From Phylloscopus collybita (Eukaryota > Chordata > Aves > Passeriformes > Phylloscopidae): DNA of 64,000 bases. The DNA lies in the NCBI GenBank assembly GCA_027886175.1, contig JAJNNQ010000002.1:9110001-9174000 (forward strand), written 5' to 3'. Each line of letters starts with the position of its first letter. The first letter of the stretch is position 1. Of this stretch, positions 52,301-61,000 are shown piece after piece. Below the pieces are notes generated by a model, which worked only from the letters and a program-made list of their open reading frames with translations, did no database searches and was not told the origin of the DNA. The translations under genes were made by a program, and so were the position numbers.

Positions 52301-55052
52301 CTAGATTCTCAGTCGATAAACCGAAACCAGTGAGGTTCTCCTTTGTGTGGATGCTGACACACTGATCTACTTCACTGTCCTGAAGATCACATTCATTTAC
52401 ATCACACGTAATTTTTTCATGAGTTTCTGATCTTCCGCCAATAAAAGGCACAACAGAAACTTGCGTGTTCCCAACTTCTGGCCCTGAACTGGCACAGTAA
52501 CACAACTCAGGCTCTTCTGCTGGTTTGTCAGGCTCATGAGAACATGCATTTTGACAAAATAAAGGCAAAAAGTTATGGTCTTTATTTAAGAGTTTACTGT
52601 CATCTTCTAGATTTTTAGTGGCGTCTTTTACACTCCTGTACATACAACTGTCCGTGGCTGCAGGTACAGTGGAGTCAGAGGGAGCATTCCGACTGTCAGC
52701 CGAGCCTTTACTGCAACCGAAGATGCCTTTATCACAATCAGTAACGTTGGCATCCAGATTCTCTTTTACATTTTCTGCCTTGTTATCTATGGACTCATTT
52801 AGTTGACCTTCAAATTTTGCCTGTTTTACAGATTCTACTACATGCCCAGCTACTTTGGCTGACTCAGTCTCTGCACTCCATTGATCTTCCACTGTATGGA
52901 AGGAACATGCATCCTCTTGTTTATCTTGTCTGCTGTTCATGTCTATTTTATTCATATGCTTACATTCCACAGAAACAGAAGAGACACTGGTTTTGTTATC
53001 TGAAATTGAATATTTGCATACTTCACCTTTATTCTCTTGCAAAACCTGACACTCTAGGTTGTCCTTCAGGATCATTTCATCTGTGCTTGGGTTATGTGCA
53101 TGAGATGTCATAGTGCCATCATTTACCCCTGGTCTAGTTCTGCTCAAGTTACCAGCTTCCTCAAGCAAGTCACTTTTTAGTTCAGTGGCACTCACACAGA
53201 TACCTTCCTCCATGCCACTGTAGATTGCAGCTTCAGATAATGCCTTGATTTCAGTGCAAGCCTTAATATGAGTTTGAAAATCAGAATCTCCCTCCAAGTT
53301 CAGCTGTGTTTCAGCCATGTTCAAAGCTTCACAGCTATGCAAAACTGTACCTGTACATTTCTCTCCCTCTTTCAAGGATTCTTCAAAACTGCTGTGATGT
53401 TCACTAGAGTCTTGTGAAAATGTTTGGCTATCACCGTATCTTCTTTCAAGTGTTTTCTTTTCCACATTTGAGTTTACTTCACTTTCTGGCTCTAGAAAGC
53501 AGACTTCATCAAGTTTTTCTGCATTGTCCATTTCATGTAAATCTAATGATAATTTAAAGTTACCCGCCATGTTCTCTACCACTTGTTTAGTATTTATTTG
53601 CTCCACAACCCTTGAGGGATGACTAGTTAGTGGCACAACATGTGGTACAACATCAGAATGATTTTCCTCCATTTTTCTTGAATTAGATACTCCAGTGTTT
53701 AACAATACACTGGAAATATGATCACTGTTTTTCACCTTTTCTGAGTTAGGGCTATATTGGTCCTCTTCAGCAGCATCCACAGGCTTTACAGAAACACAAG
53801 CTGTATGCAGTGATTCATTCCAATTGGCAGCACTACCCATGGTATATACCTCCTCTTGCTGATTCTCAAGGATGATTTCATCAGGCACTTCTGCTTTTAT
53901 GACATCTGTTACTGTACTGTCAGTATTTAACCTATGCACCCGACACCTGTCAGTCAGTAAGTTATCAAAAGAACACTGGATGTTTAGGCTACAATATTCA
54001 TTTGTATCCTTTTTCTCCATGTTTGATCTAGCCTCCTTTTTACACTCAAACAGTTCTTTCTGTGAATTAAACTTAGCTTCCACTTGTGCCAATTGCTGCA
54101 TTGGAAATTCCTTCCCTCTGTCTAGAGGTCGTGTCATGGTGCACATTCCTTCATCAGTAACAGCTGAGTTATCTATGTCTGCTGCAGTCTCTTCATGAAC
54201 AGTAGCTGGCACCTCTTCATCCCCTTTCAGATCTTCGGCATCTACAACACAAATGCTGTAAAACTCCTTGTCTTTGACATTTTGACTGTCGTCTACGTCA
54301 AGACAGGAAAATGTTGGAGACATCTCTCTATATGAACTCAAAACTTTCTGTAAGCTGTCACTCTTGCTGTCTTCAGCATTTACTGTTGTTTCATTTTGCC
54401 TTGAACGGTCACATGTAACTGCATAATCCTCCAGAGAATTTCTATTTAAGGAAATTTCACTCTGTAAGCCTTTGTCTACAATATCTGGTAGATGTGAATT
54501 TGAAGTATGATCAAACAAGCAATGCCCTTGTGCGGCTACATCTTCATTATTAATATTGCTGTTATTATTTTCTATATTGTTCACATGCTGACCATTACTA
54601 ATAGTTTTCTTAGGTGCCCTTTTTTTAATAATCTTATCTTTCTTTTCTTCACTCCTCTGCAGATTTCCGTACGTACCAGAGACTTTCAGGAGGTGACTAA
54701 AGGAATTAAAGAAGCTAAAAGGTCTGCCATACGTCCTCCTGGGGCTCACATGGGGGGTATCCCCCACACTGTTATAGGACGAGTATTTTGCTTTTCTCCC
54801 CCAAAAGCCAGATTTAGAATCTGACGCTGTGCAATCATCGCTACAAACACGTTCAATGCCGACTGTCACAGCTGCCCCATTAACTGTCCTTCCCACTGTA
54901 CGCGGATCCTGGCTTTCCACAGTTCCAAAAATGGAAGATAAAGTTTTACTTATCCTTGACTTTGGTGCTTCCTCTTCCACAGATTTTTGTAACAAGCTGG
55001 TTTTCTCCTCACTCGTGCTGTTACTCAATTCCTTACTGAAGCAGCAGCCCAT
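28061..55052 (-). CDS. LARP4B: Predicted long LARP4B isoform with membrane-anchor N-terminus
   Basis: Joining the 1127-codon exon 55052-51672 to LARP4B exon 2 (49778-49631) and all later exons gives one uninterrupted frame of about 1825 residues. The join is supported by a strong GTAAGT donor at the exon end, by matching phase 0 on both sides, and by the two lying on the same strand 1.9 kb apart with no other convincing exon between them. The product would carry an N-terminal lipid anchor, a long disordered acidic region, then the complete PAM2-like, La and RRM modules of LARP4B. No transcript was available, so the join is inferred. The alternative is an independent nested gene ending in a short exon that I did not detect. 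Confidence 0.7.
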
Positions 55053-58000
55053 GTTTAATAAGTAGCGTCGGGGGTCTTCTCATTGCAAATCACCTTCCTT
55101 TTTACACTAACTTTCTATGGCTACTGAGGAGACAAGCCAACACCCAACTGCTAAAAATAGCACACTTTAAAACCATGCAGGGGTTCATATGTCATTGCCA
55201 CTCAAAGTCCAAATCCCAGTTGCTGAGCAATGTTTCAGTATTTCATCATATACACTGTAATATTCAAGCCAAATACTCCTTCTAATGAGACTACAATCTG
55301 TTTAGGAATATTACTGAGTTTTATGAACTTCTCTTGTTTAATTTCCTAAAAATTTTGCTCATCTAAATCATTAAAATATTTAAAAGACATCTTTCACAAT
55401 GCCCATATGTGCCAGAAACTACTTGTTTTCATATTTAATACAACTCCCACCTTCTATAAGGATAAATGCATTCTGGTTTTACATGTTTAAATCTGACGTG
55501 TAGATCAAACACATTTTGGACCATTTTCTCCTTCTCCTCCCTTCCCCCAGAGCTGAACCTACACCACAATTACTTCTTTAGGAAAAACAGGCTAAAGATA
55601 GATAAGACCTCATGTATTCCATTGAGCAGTCATTGTACGTTATCAGAAGCTAATTCTGTTCCAAGCCTTTTTTTAAAATTTGTTATCTGCATGAAAAAAA
55701 CTGAATACATAATTCCTCAGTGACTTACAGCACTGAAAGGGGCCTCAAGATCATTTACCCACCTCATGGTAGTGTGACAGGATTAATTATACTTAACCTC
55801 AGAAAAAAACTGTATATGCTTTTACTAAAAACTCAGAAATATTTAAAAAGTAATTTGACTGAATGCTACTCCTTCAAAAAGTCTGTCCTCAGTATAGTTT
55901 TCATTATTGTACATATACAGATGCCTTCTGACTTTGTAGCAACTAAACCATTTTAATAGACATATATTTACATATTGAAATACTTCTATTACTGTAAGTT
56001 CCTGTAGTTGCTAATAAAAAGTGGTTGTTTCTTCAAATATAAAAGCCCAATTAAAAAAAGCTGAAAATATCCAGCAATCTTTTTCTGCTCTAAACAGTTG
56101 TTCTTCTTTGCCTTTCCATTACCTCACATCATTCAGACCTCTCAAATTCATTGCTATTATTTCAGATTTGGATCCCATACTTCATAGAGCGTACAGAGTG
56201 CACAACTACAGTGCCACTCTATTACTTAAAAGATACTGAAAATACGAAAGAGTGTAAGACAAGACAGACCCTTAAACTCCATTTCAAATGTTCCTTCAGA
56301 CAAACACTGAACTTGGTGCTATTTTTCCATTGGTTGTGCACCTTATGGGAACTAATATTCCACTAACACTGACCATAAAAGATTACTGAATTGGCTAAAA
56401 AGTACATCCCCTCTTCAGCAAGTCTGCTTTGAAATTGTAAAGTAAGATCAGAGGAAAACTACCCTGCCCCCGCCCCTTATCCAACCCAGGAAGATTCCAA
56501 GTGCCTGCAGCTACACTGTTCCTAAGGATAGGAAGTCTGATGCATCATTGCTGCCATCTGCTGCATTTTTTTTAATTCTCCCCTGGGACAAAGTTATTCA
56601 ACATGCTTGGATCCAGACTGAAAACTATGCCAAGTCACTCCTCTCTCTAGCATTCCCTGGAACCGAGAACAGGGAAAGGGGGAGGGAGTTACTTATAATA
56701 GTTTTTTTGAAGAAATGCCATGAGCAAACAATTTAACTGTTTTTAATGTCAGCTTAAAGTCACAGTAATACTTAAAAAGTTCCCAACTATTCAGAAAACT
56801 CCCTTATCAGGTAAACAAATAGCAAGATTTTTCCCTTTGTGATTTAACCATTACTAGCTCATGCTTTCTAGAGAGAAGCTAAGTGTCTTTAAGAGACAGA
56901 CCAGGGCAAAGTCCACTTTTCCAGTGCCTTAACAACCACTTCTCCTATCAGCTAATGGGAACAAAAGGGGTGAAGCAGTTCAAGCAAGCAGAAATTTATT
57001 CCAGTTTTCCCATACCCTTCTTATGTGCAAAGGCACATTCTGTACTCATTTCTTTGTTTTTATCTTAGGGTTCCAGGGATAATTTCTATTTTAAAGCAGC
57101 TGCGGTGCACATTCTTTAAGTCAAATTTCTCAATGCTATTTATTGTGGGATCACAACTTAAAAAAAAGAAGGCAGAAAATGCCACTCTTGTTACGCTACA
57201 TCTCCCAAGACACCTTCTGGCTAAGCTTAACACTGCTACCGACTTGAAAAGCGCTTAAGAAAGTTCATGCTCTGCTACTTCAGAGCCCAACTCCACTGGG
57301 GAGTAAATTTTTTTACTTTGTTGTTGTTGGTTTTTTTTCCTTTATTCATGCATATTTCAGCTCTGGTCTATTTCTCGTCTACTCAAAGTCTAAACAGGTT
57401 TTCTGTTTGCATGAAACAGAAGTGCTCTGAAGCAGCACTTTCATAACCTGAATTACGTTTTTTTTAATAGGTATTTAGTCCTAGTCCTGCACACACCTAC
57501 ACAGAAGGCAAGAAGTCAAATGCTTATTATCTAGAGTATACTTACCCATCTTTCATTTCTCCACGTACCTATTCTTTGCCAAGGAGTAAGGGTTTATCCC
57601 AGATATAGTCTTATGGGCCTAAGTTTAAAAACGTAATCTAGATTTAAAGTTACAATAACACAAGTCAAAACAGTCCTTACAACCTACCAAAATCTAACCT
57701 CTTTTACTCTTTTTCTATAATAAAGTCATGCAATTGTAACAAGTTCTGACGAAACAGTGATTATGCTGCACTCCCAGGCCACACCTGATGCCATGCCCAT
57801 CACGAGTTAAGGGAACAGAGAAGAGCAGCATCACAACAGTGACACTACTGCATGCTTCTGGAAACAGCTGGTCAAACTGCTTAACTTTCCCTCCAACAGA
57901 TACTGGTTCATGAACTGCCAAGAGTTTAAGTACACATTCAAATAATTAAACACAAGCATTAGAAGTCATCTACATGTATAAAACTATTCTTATGGCCTCC

Positions 58001-61000
58001 TTGCTTTTCTTATGGCCTAAATCTAGAACACTATGACAGAAAGAGCAAACACCGACCAGTATTGATTCTTCATGATGCTGATACTGTACATGTCCAGTTT
58101 AAAGTCTTATTCTCCCACTTCTTGCTTAAAGCTAGTTCAAGTGATATCCTGAATTATTAAATACCACCTACTCATTATACAAACTGCTGCTTAACATTAA
58201 ACTGGCATATACTGCATGTAATACTGTGTATTGTCAAATGATCTGAGGATTATATGGTATACTGAAATTTCCCTGAGCACATGGTCCTGTACTAACTAGT
58301 AAACCTGATTTCCTCAGTTCCTTTCTATTCTGAGGCTTATTCTTGAATGGGCTGCCAAAGGGTTTTTGAACAACATAATCCAGCAGCAATAAGCCTGAGA
58401 CATCCTTGTATAGTACCTCCTCAGAAAAACATTTTTGGGAAGCAAAATTAAGTGCCATCTTTTGTGAATTCCTAGTTACTATTCCCCTACTTAGAACAAC
58501 AGTATGACTGAACTTGTATTTACTGTACCTATAAGGATCGACAAAAAACAGTATACCACACAGATTTGAATTCCTATTAACAGAAACCCATGGCAGCATC
58601 TGGTAATTATTAGGCTAGAGAAAGAATGTGTAATGCTAATATTGCTATCAGACAGCAAGTTCAAATGGCCCCACTGTAATATCCTGCACTGGAACACACA
58701 TTTGCAGAACTTCTTGTTGCTTGATGACAAGAATCCCTTCTAAAGATATTCTGAAATTTCCCGATCAGGTCTTCAATTTGACTAAGCAAGCCAAGAAAAT
58801 TCTTTGGTCCTTGGAAAGTGCTCTGAGACGTCACACATTCAAACGTGAGCACAGCAGAGGAAGAGTTTAGGCTCAACAAACAAGGAAAAAAAACTATGCA
58901 TATCTTTAGCACTAAAGGTCAGTTAAATCCTGTCTGGCAGAGACAGGATATAAAAACTACCTCCACCATGGGATTTGCACCTTGGCCTCTTCCCTCAGAG
59001 TAACCTAATCTTGAGCAGTAAAGAGTTACTATTGAAAAGGAAACACAGAAGTGAGTTAAAACGGAGTGAACTGCTTCTTAAATGCTGATTTTCCTGGGTC
59101 AGCCTAACAAGGGCTTTCTCAGAAAGAGTCATTGTCAATCAGGATACAAAGAGTCAACTAGTGGATGTCACCTGAAGTGACAAAGACCACTTCTAAGGTA
59201 AAAAAGCTGAAAAAATAGCACATTTAACTCCTGAAGCTAAGAAAACCATCAAAGTTAAGAATCTGCTAGTATCCTCTAAGCTATGTACCTCCAATGTGTA
59301 AGTTTAAGCTACTACTGACAAGAAATCCAAGATGCCAATTTCCTTCAAATTACTTGTGTGCAAAACTACTAAAATTCTGCTGTTACATACTACTAAAATG
59401 AGCCAAACTCAAGAATGGTTGTGTTAGAAACGAACCATACTTGTAATCTACATTATGCTTTAAATAGCACAGTTTCATAGCTACTTCAATGCAGAAGAAA
59501 AGACTGTCTCCCTCAAGATGAGGTTAAGACTTTGAAAAATGTTAGTGAACAAATGACCTGTGTACTTTTAGGCAGTAACCCTGGAAAGTGATTTCTGAAG
59601 GGTTCCATCACAACATCAAAACTTGCACTTTAATTTAGTCACTACTGATTACCTATTCAACATTACTCACAGTTTTGTTCTTGCCAAATAACAGAACGAC
59701 TACATTTGTCATTAGAAAAATTCAGTTATTGTTCAAAGAGAAAACAACAAAAAAAACCACTTTATGTAGCCACTTCAGATTAAAAACTAGCCTAATACCT
59801 GTTTTTACAGGATCTAAAGAAGTGCATCAAAATTCTCCACAGAAACTCTATAACTTTCTTCCTGAACAAAAGCATTTGGACAAGGTGTATCAAGAGATCC
59901 CAGCGGAACAGTACAGCCAAAAAACCCCCAGGAACAAATTCAGCACATTTCTTATAAGTCTATTACAAACAGACTCCTAGAGAGCTCACTAGGTGCCATG
60001 GCAGTATGGCCCCGTATCAAATGCACACTGAAATAATGATCAACACAAACACGCACCTATGTCTTTTTGCAGCCTAGCCCTCTGATCTCAAAATAATTAA
60101 GACACAAGAAACAGCAGGTGATTTTCACTTCACCTGAAGTATGTACTTGCTAAAGGCAATAGAGTCAGAATTCCAGAAGTTTTTCTCCTTCCTATCACAT
60201 TTACGGAATGATGGAAGTGTCTTAATGATTTTAGTTTGCTAACTCTCTCCTGCACACTGTGAAGTTTTTCTCCAACTATAACCTTTGTTCCCAGAACTTG
60301 AAAGTGAAGTCCTGAAGGACTGGCAAAAATCCACCCATGTAAGCATGGCATTACAGAAGGGACCATTTTACAAAGACGACTGTTAACAGAATATATTGGT
60401 AATTATGCTCATTCAACAGAATGACCTTCTGATGCTGTGCACATAAGAGAATCATACAACTTAAAGCCTAATAAGCTACAGGTCTCATCTTTTTCAGATA
60501 AAATATTCAGCCAAAGAAAAGCTTCAACCACAATAGAGTAAGTTATTTGAAATGTACCATTATAGCACTATGGATACATTCCAAGATATCTAAATTGACA
60601 TCAGCCTTCTCTTCTCATGAAAAGAACAGTAAGGTCTCCTGAAAGATAAAGAAATGGTTATGCTCTCCTTCTCCAAATAAGTAGGGAAGAACACAAATTA
60701 AGGTTTAGATACAATTTTTTTAAAAATAAAAATTCTAGTATGTCAAATTAAAAGAACTAGCATCCATAAGAAAACTAATGAATTGCCCTTAATACTAATA
60801 ATGCACCTGTTGAAATGCACAGACAGCTCCAACCTCTTGAAGCAAATCTACAAGCCACTTTTACTCAAGCTTATACACTGTTTTATTGGCACTAATGCCC
60901 TGGGTACAGGGAAAAGAAAACAAACAACAAAACAACAAAACCAAAACAAACAAAAATCTCCCCAAAAACCAAAACAGCAAATCTCAAAAGTTCAACTTTC

